Positions 11,685 through 23,369 of a stretch of DNA of 64,000 nt are shown here, in pieces. The stretch spans positions 100,753,823 to 100,817,822 of the forward strand of contig OW386291.2 of assembly GCA_936432065.2 (NCBI GenBank), written 5' to 3'. The translations under genes and the position numbers were made by a program. The DNA comes from Rutpela maculata (Eukaryota > Arthropoda > Insecta > Coleoptera > Cerambycidae). The notes under the pieces were generated by a model, which did no database searches, was not told where the DNA came from, and saw only the letters and a list, made by a program, of their open reading frames with translations. Positions within the stretch are counted from its first letter, which is position 1. Every line of letters begins with the position of its first letter.

Positions 11685-13915
11685 CACTTCCACATCTTCG
11701 TAGAATAGTAATGGTAACAATAATCCTGAATTTATCTTTTGTCGAAACAGGCTTAAAATGTCATGAAACATCGAGATTTTATGTTTGAGGAGAAGAAATT
11801 CTACCTGTCGGTCTGTCGTTCTGTCTGTCTGTCTGTAACTTTTTTTTTGTCGCACGATTACAATGGAAACACTTGTGACATCGACTTAAAATTTGGTACA
11901 CCTATGTGGTATAATGATATCTGGAACTAAATTATATTTTGATCCTATTCCGTTGAAGGGTTGGTTGGTAAATGGAGGTAAATAGGTAAAGCAAGCAAAT
12001 AAGAGTCCATGAAATTGAGATTTGGTGAATATCACAGCCCCACAAAAAAAAAAGTTCAGACCAGCGAACCAGACCCATGTATCCTATGTATTTTCGGTCG
12101 CTGAATCCGAATCCGAGGTCAAAAAAATTCGTACATCCCCCAAAATCTTGAGCTAGAGCCAAAAAACACCCCTGGACTGGGGTAAAAAGAATATTAAGCT
12201 ACGAGAATAGTTGTTACATCCTAATCTATCGAATTATACAAATTAAGGTTAAACAGCAGCGTACATACAACAGATATGAAACACACCCCCAGGGAGGGGT
12301 GAGAAATCGATCGAAAACATCAATGAGTACTGAAAAACTCGAAATGTCTAAATTTTGTTAAAGTGATAACAAACTTCATCAGGTCCAACGTAATCTTCAT
12401 AAACTGCCCCTATAGGGTTGAGAACAACTACCTTCAAGTTTAAAGGACACGAGAAAAACAAGAAAAAACGTAAAATCCAACAGGATTTCTATTTTCATGA
12501 ATGCTGGCTGAAATTGCGTAGTACTCTAAAATAGAACTAGACACTTACGTATCATTAACGCCCTACAGTGTCAACCCTCAGAGGGTGTGAAAACTACCCC
12601 CTAAACTAAAAAGTTACAGTATAAAAATGCAGTGTAAAAATTCGAAACACCTGCGTTGTGTGGAAGTGAGAAGAAACTAGACTATGTTCGACGCTATGCT
12701 TGAAAACCAGCCCCACGGAGTTGCGAGATACCACCCCTATATCTGTAGGATGCTGGAAAAACAGAGAGAAACTAACCGGATTTACATTTTTATGCTATGA
12801 TTAGCAAAAATCGTGATGCACACTTCCAGTGTCCTACGGATATAGGGGTAGCATCTCGCAACCCCATGGGGGTGGTTTTCAAGCACAGCGCCGAACATAG
12901 TCTAGTTTCTTCTCACTTCCACACAACGTAGGTGTTTCGAATTTTTATAGAAGTCACTGTAACTTTTTATAGATAAATCTTACATAGGGGGTAGTTTTCA
13001 CACCATCTGAGGGTTGACACTGTAGGGCGTTGATGGTACGTAAGTTTCTAGTTCTATTTTAGAGTACTACGCAAAATAGAAATCCTGTCGGATTTTACAT
13101 TTTCTCTTGTTTTGTGTCCTTTAAACTTAAGGGTGGTTGTTCTCAACCCTATATGGGCAGTTTATGAAGATTACGTCGGATCTGATGCACTTTAACAAAA
13201 ATTAGACCTTTTGAGCTTTTTCAACAGTCACTGCTGTTTTGGATCGATTTTTTTATAAATGGGGGCTAGTTTTCACCCCTCACTGGGGGTGTGTTTCATA
13301 TCTATTGTATGTACGCTCCTGTTTAACCTTAATTTGTATAATTCGATAGATTAGGATGTAACAACTATTCTCGTAGCTTAATATTCTTTTTACCCCAGTC
13401 CAGGGGTGTTTTTTGGCTCTAGCTCAAGATTTTGGGGGTGTACGAATTTTTTTGACCTCGGATTCGGATCCAGCGACCGAAAATACATAGGATACATGCG
13501 TCAGATTCGCTGGTCTGAACTTTTTTTTTTTGTGGGGCTGTGTATACGAGAAGTAAAGGTCTAATTTTCTTTTAGAATCAGCCATCCCCACTGTCACCCC
13601 ATTCTTAAAGCCACCACCACCCCATTCTTAAAGGGTGTTAAAAAAGAAAATTGTGAGTTAGTGTGTGTACAAGAACTAGAGGCCTCAATTTTTTTTGCAT
13701 CGGCCACCCCCCAGTACTACCCCTCACAACCAGCCCCAGCTCTTCTACCAGTGGGGCATATTGATTTATGGGCTCCTGGGGTAGATGATTTAAAATATTA
13801 TATTATTAAAGTTCTATCAACTATGGTGGAGTGTAAATATAGTATTAAATTTTTATCATTTTAAGAGACTTGGATAGAAAATTTGGATATGGAAGTAGTG
13901 ATTCCTTAGGGAAGG
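11685..13915 (+). repeat. Dispersed ~620-bp repeat, copy B, split by a foldback
   Basis: The first half (about 11685-12032) carries the start, CTGTCTGT-rich and GGTACACC landmarks. The second half (13543-13915) carries the ACTAGAGGCCTC, GTGGGGCATA and GGAAGTAGTGATTCCTTAGG landmarks. The element at 12033-13542 lies between them. The frame at 13661-13864 is not a gene. Confidence 0.8.
12033..13542. mobile_element. 1510-bp foldback element
   Basis: Two arms of about 720 bp (12033-12756 and 12826-13542) are close inverted copies around a ~69-bp loop. The ends are CACAGCCCCACAAAAAAA and its complement. TAT flanks both sides (12030-12032 and 13543-13545), and the host repeat (see copy B) reads continuously across the site, which supports insertion with a 3-bp duplication. 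No transposase is encoded; the frame at 11932-12162 is an arm artefact. Arm identity looks high, so the element is either young or kept similar by gene conversion. Confidence 0.88.
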
Positions 13916-14565
13916 GTCACTAAGTCACTTATTTACATTCCATGCACACTGGCAAGAGCTGACCATGGCCATAGTATACAACTGCCTGTTCTGTACTGGT
14001 GAAGTCTTAACAAGGCCAAAGCCAATCTGTAGATGGTAGTTGTGTTCCATTGTAATTCCCCAATTAGAATATCTTTTACTGCTGGCTTATTGTAGTCAAC
14101 AGTTTTTAGATAGAATTTCGTTTCATATTTCTTAAAAATATATGTCATTACTGCCGATAGAGTAGTAAGTGAAGGACTTTTACATTGACAAAATACAAAA
14201 TATGAAATATATTGTTACGAATTCATTTATATTACTTTATTAATTTAATTACTCCTGGAAATTAAAGTACCCTTTTTGAACCAGCTTTCGGAGCGTAAAA
14301 TGCATCTTTATGATCCGTGGCCGGGAAAGTGATCAGCAGGCACTAAAATGGGCTTTTATTTAGGCTTTGTGATATATAATTTTCCATGATACATGAAATA
14401 TCAAAATTTATTAAATTAATAATTCTTTGTATACTTTAACTAGTCGTAGATTAAATATATGTATCTCAAAAGTAATTTCCGTGTATGGCCCTTGAGATAT
14501 AATAGCCCTCTGCTCCACCTATGGCCTTATATCGTGAGCCATAATCACCTATGCCCTTGGTATAT
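13916..14565. other. Intergenic sequence
   Basis: The 71-codon minus-strand frame at 13933-14148 has no recognisable motif. Nothing else was seen. Confidence 0.4.
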
Positions 14566-14976
14566 TACAGGGTGGGACAATATGCGTCGGACTTCGAACT
14601 TCGATATCTCGTGTTCTACGATAGCTGGAAATTAAAAAACAAATACAAGTAAACTAGATAAAGAAGTCTATAACCAGAAATTATTCTCGAATATACAGGG
14701 CGAGCCAAGACGAATTTTTTTTTTAATGGAATGCTGTGTATAGCAGTACATTTTTTGAAGCCTCTTTCTAGAGTCTATTCATTCATATATTATTATTGAC
14801 TATCGCCCAACCACTTGGATGTAATGAATTTTTTTGAGGAAATAATGCCATCTGCAGATGCATATTGAAAAAATCACCAAAGTCACAATTATGGGTTTTA
14901 AGAAAAACTTATGTGAATACTACTTACGAAACATCTAATTAATGTTTTTGAATCATTTTCACTTCGTAAAAATGTA

Positions 14977-16281
14977 CAGGGTAACCAAAAATAATTTTTC
15001 AATTAAGAATTTTTTAAATTGAATTTTCTCAACTTTTTCAAATGGAACACCTTGTATCTTTTTTAACGATGTGATGTACAAATGAAAAGCGAACATTTTT
15101 TGTAAGTACTCAATGAGAACAAAATTCAAGAATAAACTTAAGAATAAACTTAAAAAATAGAGGTTTCTTCAAATAATTCATTAGAAAAAAATTATAATAA
15201 GTTGCCCATTTTGATTGACACGCGTCTCTATGTGCTCTTAAAATGAGGTTTCTACTGTTCCTAAAATTGCAAATTAAATTAATCCTTTCCTTCATATTTT
15301 GTACTGTCGTTGGCATGTCTTTATAAACAATTTCCTTCACGTATCCCCATAAAAAGAAATCCATTTTTGTAAGATCTGGGTATCTAACAGGCCATTTAGT
15401 GGGTCCATTTCTTCCAATCCATTGAAGTGGTTAGATTTTATTTAAGTAGTCTCTAACTGCATTTAAATAATGTGGTGGAGCACCATTTCGCTGAAACCAC
15501 ATCCTATTTCGAATTCTTTCAGGAAGATTCACCAATAACTGTGGCAGATAATTTTCCAGAAAATGAAGATAAATAGCTCCAGTCAATGTACCATCGAAGA
15601 AATGTGGCCCTATTACATGTTCTCCAATAGTTCCTCCCCAAACGTTTATAGACCATCTCTGCTAGTTATCAAATTGCCTAAAAAAGTGAGGATTTTCGGT
15701 ACGCATAATAATGGAAATTGTGCCTATTAACAAATCTATTTTTATGAAAACTTGCCTCATCAGTGAATAAAACATTATGAAAGAAGGTGGCATCTTGCAT
15801 TTTATCTCTGGCTCAATTACAAAACTGTATACGCCTTTGAAAATCGCCATCAGATAATTCCTGGTGCACTTGAACATTATTATATACATGAATCTTATTT
15901 GTTTTTAAGATTCGACAAACAGAGACAGTCTATTTTTTCTATTAGCCTACTATTTACCCACTTCAATCTATTGGAAGACATGGTAAATGGCCTCATTTCA
16001 GAATTGCATAAAGACGTGTGTCAATCAAAAGGGTAACATGTGGAATTTTTTGGAATTATTTGAAGAAACCTCCATTTTTTTATTTTTATTCTTAGATTTT
16101 GTACTTATTGCTCAATAAAACGAAAATGGTTGCAATTAGTCAGAGGAAAATGCTTACAAAAATATTCGTTTTTCATTTCTACATTACATCGTCGAAAAAT
16201 ATACAGGATGTTCCATTTGAAAAAATTGAGAAAATTCAAATTAAAAAGTTCCTAATTGAAAAATAATTCTTGGCCACCCTG
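14977..16281 (-). mobile_element. Mariner-like transposon with long inverted ends
   Basis: Ends CAGGGTAACCAAAAATAATT and its inverted counterpart (complement of AAGAATTATTCTTGG-type sequence, closing CACCCTG at 16281) are flanked by TA. Inverted similarity continues about 200 bp inward (to about 15175 and 16050). The transposase remnant lies on the minus strand inside. Confidence 0.8.
15110..15900 (-). pseudogene. Mariner-like transposase, decayed
   Basis: Read on the minus strand, pieces in several frames give FTDEASFHKNRF (first catalytic Asp, near 15766), then WFQRNGAPPH (second position, Asp replaced by Asn), then PDLTKMDFFLWGYVKE (third Asp, in the frame ending at 15110). The count between second and third acidic positions is about 41 residues, like DD41D mariners. 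Frameshifts, stops and the missing N-terminal helix-turn-helix make it inactive. The intact family catalyses cut-and-paste transposition into TA. Confidence 0.8.
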
Positions 16282-16466
16282 TACATTTTTAGGAAGTGAA
16301 AATGATTCAGAAACATTAATTAGATGTCTGGTAACTAGTATACACATTAGGGTGGCCCATCTCTATAGGGGGTGAATTTTTTTTGCGTATTTTTTAAGTC
16401 TCACCCCACGAAAATATACTATTATACTAGGAATAATTTATGTCAAAGTTTCAGATAATTCGGTGA

Positions 16467-16566
16467 ACGGTAACCCGTGCCATATTCAGGTAGAAGTTTG
16501 TAGATAAGATTTTATTACGGTAACCCGTGCCGCATTCAGGTAGAAATTTGTAGATAAGATTTTATT
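16467..16566 (+). repeat. 50-bp tandem duplication in the element leader
   Basis: Two adjacent units beginning ACGGTAACCCGTGCC (16467 and 16517), nearly identical, in the 5' non-coding part of hAT-like element 1. Confidence 0.85.
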
Positions 16567-16780
16567 AAGGTAATACACTTAAATTTTACTTAAAATGCAA
16601 ATATCTACCTCTTTTCTCATAATGTTTTATTGGTGTAATTATTTCCTAGAAATTATTTGTTTTGGAAGTTTGGAAATATAATGCACCTACGGTAGGTTTT
16701 TATGTCAGTTTGCAATTGTGTTTTACAGTGGTGACATTATAAGTTCTAGCATACGTTCCTTTTTGAAAAAACATTTAACG

Positions 16781-18483
16781 ATGGCTGATGTTAGATCCTT
16801 ACGAAAGGATACTTTCATTTACTTAGTTGGACACTATTCGTCACAAATCATTGGCAATAAATTGCCGTCTAATAGACAAGTATTACAAGTGCTCTTTTAT
16901 AACATTCGTGAAGTGAAGCTAAGTGTACATGAAAGTGCTAAATTAACAATAAAAGAGGTGTCAGTTTTTTGGGATAAAGCTCGCATTCCGACACGTCAGG
17001 ATTTTCATTGTGTTAAACAACTGAGAAACTTTATGCAGAGTAGAGGAACTTACAAAAATCAGCTAAAAGGGCCAGTGCGGGAGTAAAGAAAAAAATTTCG
17101 TTGAAAAATTGGACGATCTTTTTTGACATTTCTCATGCAAATGCATTGGAGTTGATGAAAATAGATGAAGATAAGCAGTTTTTAATTAACCAAAGAAAAA
17201 AGGGACGTCCTGGATTTATGCATGGTATTGATTACCAACTTGCTTCTCAAGAAAAATCAGCTGAGGAGAAATTACAGAAATTATCCGAACGAATGCAACG
17301 AAGTCAACAAGAAAAAGCTAGATTAGAGGAAACAGTCACCTGTCCATCAGCAAGTAGTAATTCAGCCGACTCCAACGAAAATGAAGATGAAATAATCGAA
17401 GCCCAAGAAGAGTTGTTACAAGACCAGCCTGGCCCGTCACAGCCAAAAAAGAGGAGATTGTATGGAACATGTAACATCATCACACCAAAAATAGCCGCTG
17501 CATTTGATGCTTGCAAAATAAGCGACAGGTATGGAGTCCATATTGTGACGGCAGTAGCAGAAGCACTAGGACATGACACCACATCTTTGTCCATCAGCAG
17601 AACCACACTTCAGCGCTCTAGACAACGCATCCGCGAAGAAAGATCTGAAATATTAAAAACTGCCTTCGGTAAAGAATTTTTAATGCTTTCTAAACTTTTT
17701 GTTGAAGAAGAGCCCACTCACACGACATTCTATCAACCAGGGGCATTTCATCATGCACGTTGGATGGCCAAAGCCATTTACTGTCTAAAAATATTTTTTT
17801 TCCAAGATCAGTTCCAACTAACTAAAAAAGAAAAAATAGGTATTGAAGATATATGTCTCTTTATTGTAAAGGTTTATGTAAAGGCCTGGTTTACAGCGTC
17901 ATTTGCTAGTAAAGCACCGCTTCATGACTTAGACTTTTGTAAAGAACTGATTAATTATCAAAATATTGACAAAGAAATATCTCAAGCCGCAAGTAGGAAA
18001 ATAGTGAACCATTTGTGGTACCTTAATTCAGTAAATGTTGGCTTATCTTTCTTTGATGACGATATTTCAGTTACCACTAAAAGAGAAATGGTTAAAGCTT
18101 TGAATAGGAAAGCACCAAATCAAGAGGGTATTAAACGACTTATGATTAGTAACATTACTGACGTTGAAAACAAGGAAATTCAGGACTTCATATGCGAGAA
18201 CACTAAACAGTTTTTTCAAAAATTAGGTTTGTCTGTGGAATTTTTGGAAAATGATCCAACAACATGGAGGGAAAATGAAAGTTATACCCGATGTTTCAAT
18301 ATTGTAAACAAAATTAAAGTTGTAAATGATGCCGCTGAGAGAGGAATCAAACTTATTACTGACTATAATGACATTTTAACAAAAAATGAAGACCAAAAAC
18401 AGTTTTCACTCCAAGTTGTAAATGATTATAAATCACAGTTTCCAAATGTAAAAAAAGAAACCCTGTCGCATGCTTTGGCCTAG
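16781..18483 (+). pseudogene. Transposase of hAT-like element 1, lacking first two catalytic Asp
   Basis: The start at 16781 (MADVRSLRKDTF) matches the start chosen in element 2. The N-terminal module (VGHYSSQIIGNKLPSNRQVL, then FWDKARIP) is broken by frameshifts around 17040-17125, one at a T-run. The frame then continues from 17101 to 18483: HANALELMKIDEDKQFLINQ, an acidic linker, a basic PKKRRL motif, and CKISDRYGVHIVTAVAEALG. Right after SEILKTAF the sequence jumps to the later part (PGAFHHARWMAKA), so the ~190 residues that hold HWDGK and CDTT in element 2 are deleted. The late AAERGIKLITDY block with the presumed catalytic Glu is kept. No intron is seen where element 2 has one. Confidence 0.8.
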
Positions 18484-19251
18484 TGCAAAAAATATTGTTT
18501 TTATTACTATATGTCTTGTAGATTTAGGATAATATTTGGTACTATGTATGAAAAAAACGTTTCATAATAAAATACACAAAGATAAAACGAGAGTTTTATT
18601 TCAAAAAGTTCTAGTCTAGTTTTCTTAGACTACGAATTTACAGTAGTATGACACATGTCATAGTCACAACAGATAATGTCTTTGATATTTGTATGAATTG
18701 ATTAGTCATTCTAAAGATAAATGTTGCTGATTAAAAAAAAAAAAAACAATGCATCAACCAAAGAATGTAAATAATTCCATTTACTTTTATTATTGCATAA
18801 TAATGCATTCTGCGGCACCCCTTGCCTTCAATTTGCCTCAATAATATTTTGATGGGACTGTTTTTTCTTCAAATGGAACCATTTGCAGGGGTGAGAAATA
18901 AAAAATTTTGATTTCGAAAAAAGATGGGCCACCCTAATTCACATATCAATATGCATCTGCAGATGGCATTATTTCAACAAAAAAAATCATTACATCCAAG
19001 TGGTTGGAAGATAGTCAATAATAATACAGGAATGCATAAAGTCTAGAAAGAAGCTTCAAAAAATGTTCTGATATACATAGCATTCTATTTAAAAAAAGGC
19101 ACTTGATCCTATAATTTCGTCTTAGCTCGCCCTGTATATTCGAAAATAATTTCTGGTTATAGACTTTTTTTATCTAGTTTACTTGTATTTCCTAGCTATC
19201 GTAGAACTCGAGATATCGAAGACCGACGCACTATCGCCCCACTCTGTATAT

Positions 19252-19571
19252 ACTAACCCTAGGAAAGTGTTCACCTACTAAAAGATCCTGAAATGATTTA
19301 ATTCAAATCAAGTGAAATAAATTCCTCTTTCGTTTGGTATAGACATATTGTATAAAGTGAAAACATTTTTTAGTTACTATATTTCATGATTTTGCATTAG
19401 ATAATTTATAAACTAACCCTAGTAAAGTGATCACCTACTAAAAGATCCTGAAATGATTTAATTCAAATCAAGTGAAATAATTTCTTCTTTCGTTTGGTAT
19501 AGACATATTGTATAAAGTGAAAACATTTTTTAGTTACTATATTTCATGATTTTGCATTAGATAATTTATAA
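19252..19571 (+). repeat. 160-bp tandem duplication
   Basis: Units 19252-19411 and 19412-19571 begin ACTAACCCTAG and differ at only a few bases. They sit directly beside the right end of the outer mariner-type element. No coding content. Confidence 0.92.
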
Positions 19572-20215
19572 AAAGAACTTTTATGAAAATATCTTACTTT
19601 CCCATTTTTGTTTTCGTTAAGAAGTTTTCCATTTCCGTTAAATCATTTTCTCGTTGTGTATTAAATGTGCTCTTCTCATACAATCGGCTGAACTTGTAAA
19701 GGACGAAGTTTAGAATAAGAGACGCTGTAGCACGTCAAAAACATACCTTTTGTAAAACCCAACGGTTCAATCTGCGATATTTGTGAAATGTCAATGCAGA
19801 GCCGGACTATTAATAATTTTATTGAAATGCGACTGTTTAACATTTTGAAGTTTCCTTATTATTAAATAAGTTTGTATTTATCATCAGGTGAGAATACTAA
19901 CAACTATATAAAAATTATTTCAATTTTTCAATCCAAGAATTAAATTCTACTTGACATTTAAATAAAAAAATTATTAGCCTTTAAATAAATGTCTTTGACA
20001 ATTCTCTTGCAAATTAAATATAATGTTTACTTACGCACATTACTTTGTTAAAGAAGTATTGTGATTTGAAGGAAAACATATGGTTTCGACCTTACTATAT
20101 TCAATAACTGGTCTTTAAAAACTGTTCATCCTTCAGTCTGTTTGTTTGTCTATTCGCCTATATACACAGTACACAGTAACTTAATAAACACTTGAAATAT
20201 ATTTTGTAGAATGTG
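19572..20215. other. AT-rich intergenic sequence
   Basis: Nothing recognised. Confidence 0.5.
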
Positions 20216-20428
20216 GTGTCTATTTTCCATAACAGTATCGGAATATTCTTTCAAGGCGGTGGAGAGGAATAAGAATTGTTGGAGAAAAACTTAGTCGCCG
20301 TCCATTTGTGGATGACATTGTCATCATGCCAGACAAGGAAATGTTTTTTTTCCTTATGAGTTGCGGTGCCAGAGGCCCCGCTGTACTGAAGCTTAAGCTT
20401 ATTGTACAATTTGTACCCCATAGTCTCG

Positions 20429-20640
20429 TTATCCCATTAATCCCATTTCTCTCCAAAAGGAGAGTATACGGTCAATGGGAGCTCTGGCTATTTCTTCCGG
20501 GGTCACGGTTGGTCCCTCGAAGTATGAAAACCTTCCAGTCACCAAGGCTGGGCATTCACATAGTATGTGGTGAGGAGTTTTCTCATCCTCACCACATATC
20601 CTGCATTCTGGATTAACCTTCACCCTATGTTGGTTAGGTG
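20429..20640 (-). pseudogene. Non-LTR retrotransposon C-terminal CCHC segment
   Basis: VKVNPECRICGEDEKTPHHI followed by LCECPAL gives the C-x2-C ... H-x4-C arrangement found at the very C-terminus of RNase H-bearing non-LTR polyproteins, where it is thought to help bind template RNA. It ends at a stop at 20429, followed by a 3' untranslated remnant to about 20216. It is separated from its RNase H domain by the hAT-like insertion. Confidence 0.75.
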
Positions 20641-20942
20641 TCTATTCAGTATGCAGTAGGGTGGCCCATCTTTTTTAACTCTGGATTTTGTTTCGGGGCA
20701 CCATCTAAAATTGTTCTACTAATGAAAATAATAAACTGTACCAAATTTTAGTTAAATCGGACAATATTAAATGGCGCCGACTTAAAGGCAAAATTTAAAA
20801 TAATTGCAATTAACGTATATCTTGCAAATAAAACACCATTTCTAAAATATAAAGTTTTATTTTATTACCCTTTTGCAAATACACATATTTACGTCATAAA
20901 ATACTAAATTTAATTCTAAAACAACAGGCATTTTGATTATAT

Positions 20943-23369
20943 CTACTGCATTGGTTCTGTAACTGTTGATTTTTTTGAATCCGGAAAACGCCGACGATAA
21001 TCCATGACAATTTGTAATAAAAATTGTTTCTGTTCTTCATCTTTTGTTAAAATATTGCAGTAATCTGTAATTAATTTAACGGCCCTTTCTGCTGAATCGT
21101 TGACAACCTTTAAATTGCTGACAATTTCAAAAGCTTTTTTATAATTCTCATCATTATTCCAAAACTCAGGATCGTTTTTTAAAAAATCTGTATTTAAGTC
21201 AAGCTTTCCAAAAAAATTTTTTGTATTGAAGGTTACAAAGTCAGATATGGATTTACTTAATATCAGAGAAATTTCGTTTTCCCTCAATGTCAGACGTTTA
21301 ATGCCCTTAATGCCCTCATCATTTGTTATTTCAGTCTCATGAGAAGTCGTCATAACTTCAATCATTTCTCTTTTAACCTGAAATGAAACTTGATCATCGA
21401 AAAACGCCATTGCGATATTTTCTGGATTGAGGTACCATAAATGATTTAGCATTTTGTGGACAGCAGTATTCGAGATATCTAGATCAATATTTTTATAATT
21501 GATAAGCTCTTTAAGAAATTGTAAATCATGATATTGTGCTTTTACTGCAAATGGGGCGGTAAACCAGGCTTTAATGTAAATAGTGACAATAAAAATACAC
21601 AGATCTGTTAGACTCGATAGTTCTTTAGCCGTTAGTTTAAATTCATCGCGAAATAGAAAAATTTTTAAACAGTAAATGGCCTTCGCCATCCATCTTGCAT
21701 GGTGGAATGCTCCAGGAACACGAATTGTTATTTTGCGAGATGGACGTTCAAGGAAAATTTCGGATAGTTCTATTAGTTCGCGGTAATCTTCTCGAGGTTG
21801 TTGTTTCCGTAATGACAACCTTATAAAACTTAGAATGACATCTTTTTGTTCACACAAAATGAGTTGAATATTTTCAGATTCTGTTCCAGATTTATAATTT
21901 TGTTTATTAATTTTTGGCCACGACGCTTGAAAACGTTTAAATAAAGGGACATTAGGACCGGACGATTGAGGCATTTTAATGTCAAAACAATCTCTAAGAA
22001 TTATTTCAAATATATGATGCCTGCATGGAAAATACAAAAGGCTTTTTGTCAAATTTTGCTCTAATAAAGTGCATGCACCATTAACGTAACCAGTGTTAGA
22101 TGCCGTTGTGTCACAACAATAAAGCTTTTACAGCATCTTCTAAACTTAGTTCTACAAGTAACTCAAAAACTGCATTTGCTTGTTCTCTACCGGTAGAATC
22201 TGGTATTATTGGCACACCTAACAATATTTCCTTGTTTCCACTAGTCAAAACTACTGCAAGCCTTTCGAATTTTTCCCTGCCGGTAACTGAGGACAAAAGC
22301 TTCCCATCCCAGTGAATAACCGCAGCAGATAAATCAGATACGTTAAGTCGTTTCTTTATGTATTCCATCCTTTCTTTTCTTAGTTGTTGTCTAGAACGTT
22401 GAATGGTTGATCTACTTATGCTTAATGATTTTACATCATGTCCTAATGCTTCAGCCGTCGCGGTTATTAGATGAACCGCATCTCGGTCACTTATTTTACA
22501 CTTATCAAGAACCGCTACCATCTTTGTTGTTACTATATTTTTAACTCCATATAATTTTCTTTTCTTTGGTTTCGATGGTCCTGGAAGCTCTTGTGAAGTA
22601 GATGGCACAGGCTCTTCGTCGTCTTCGTCTTCAACTTCATCTTCATCTAACTCTTCTAACTGAGGTTGCAAATCAGTTGATGAATCTGTGTCTGAAGTAG
22701 TAAGTCGAAAAGGCTCACCTGAAACAAGGATCATTTTTAGGATTTTTTTCTTTAATCATTGCCAGAATTTTTCAAAAAATTGAAAATAAAAGAAAAAATA
22801 TAAATCTTAAAACACTTACTGGTGTTTAACATTTCCTGCCGACTTTTCTCGAAGAACTTGGACTGTTTAAGTTTTCGCATTTCAGCTCGGCACTCTTGTT
22901 CGGTTAACTTGAAGTCTATACCAAGCATAAATCCTGGACGACCTTTCTTTCTCTGGTTTAGTAAAAATTCTTTATCTTCTTCAATTTTCATCACAGTTAA
23001 TGCATTTGCATGCGCGATATCAAAGAGATCGTCTAGTTTTTCTGCAAACATATTTTCTTTTTGTCTAAAACTATCTCCTGCCTTTTTAGAGTTTTTTTGC
23101 AGTGTTTTCCATTCCGTATGTAAATCTTCCACTTTTTTGATGCAGTGTTTTTTATCCCGTATTGGAATACGAGCTTTATTCCAGAAGATCACAGTTTCTT
23201 CAATAACCAATGTTGCACTTTCTCGAAGAGTTAACTTAACTTCTCTCGTATTAAAAAATAGCACTTTTAAAACTTGTTTAATTGAAGGTAATTTACTACC
23301 AACAATTTGAGACGAATAGTGTCCAATCAAAAACACATAAGAATCTTTTCTTAAACCGTGAGATGACAT
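20943..23369 (-). CDS. Divergent hAT-like transposase, one intron, one probable frameshift
   Basis: The start at 23369 (MSSHGLRKDSYVFLIGHYSS) is chosen because element 1 begins the same way; the frame is open further up to 23444. Exon 1 (23369-22820) carries the N-terminal KLPSIKQVLKVLF and FWNKARIP blocks and HANALTVMKIEEDKEFLLNQ. Exon 2 carries an acidic linker, PKKRKL (possible nuclear signal) and CKISDRDAVHLITATAEALG. Core motifs: VIHWDGKLL (Asp near 22317), CCDTTASNTG (Asp near 22111), CRHH (C-x2-H, 29 residues later), HHARWMAKA (RW motif) and SAERAVKLI (Glu near 21088). Spacing is about 69 and 341 residues, close to D180-D248-E572 of the Hermes hAT transposase. A one-base slip near 22112-22120 separates the frames. 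Total about 775 residues. The hAT assignment is inference; overall similarity to standard hAT proteins is not obvious, and no C-terminal hAT dimerisation motif was recognised. Confidence 0.75.
22719..22819 (-). other. Predicted 101-bp intron in the hAT-like transposase
   Basis: On the minus strand the donor is CCA/GTAAGT and the acceptor CCTTGTTTCAG/GTGAG. Splicing joins ...NTS and EPFRL in one frame and removes a stop that otherwise ends exon 1 at 22752. Element 1 reads through the equivalent position without an intron. Confidence 0.75.

Larger units (their letters stand above)
16348..18936 (+). mobile_element. hAT-like element 1, TAGGGTGGCCCATC ends, internally deleted
   Basis: The left end TAGGGTGGCCCATCT and right end AGATGGGCCACCCTA are perfect inverted partners. 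The 8-bp flanks are ATACACAT (16340-16347) and ATTCACAT (18937-18944), differing at one base and fitting nTnnnnAn. The inverted counterpart of the target in the surrounding mariner arm reads ATTCACAT too, confirming the insertion point. The TIR start TAGGG fits the hAT YARNG rule. The gene inside runs in the same direction. It is the same family as 20657-24137. Confidence 0.88.
14568..19246. mobile_element. Outer mariner-type inverted-repeat element carrying two nested insertions
   Basis: The left end CAGGGTGGGACAATATGCGT (TA before it) and the inverted right end ending at 19246 (TA after it) are partners. The left arm 14568-14976 matches, inverted, 16282-16347 plus 18945-19246. The right arm is broken by the hAT-like element at 16348-18936, and a mariner with its own CAGGGTRRCC ends occupies the middle. 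Either a palindromic MITE received a mariner at its centre, or one mariner has composite terminal repeats of more than 600 bp. TA flanks and CAGGG ends are typical of Tc1/mariner. Confidence 0.8.

Noticed and set aside
12033..13542. Reading the long palindrome as an assembly artefact
   Set aside because: The arms carry scattered differences, a unique loop and a TAT duplication in a recognisable host repeat, so a real insertion is more likely.
17304..17606. 100-codon minus-strand frame opposite the hAT-like transposase
   Set aside because: Antisense shadow of the coding linker of element 1; no motif of its own.
22100..23310. Plus-strand frames at 22100-22315 and 22822-23310
   Set aside because: Antisense to transposase exons 1 and 2 of element 2.
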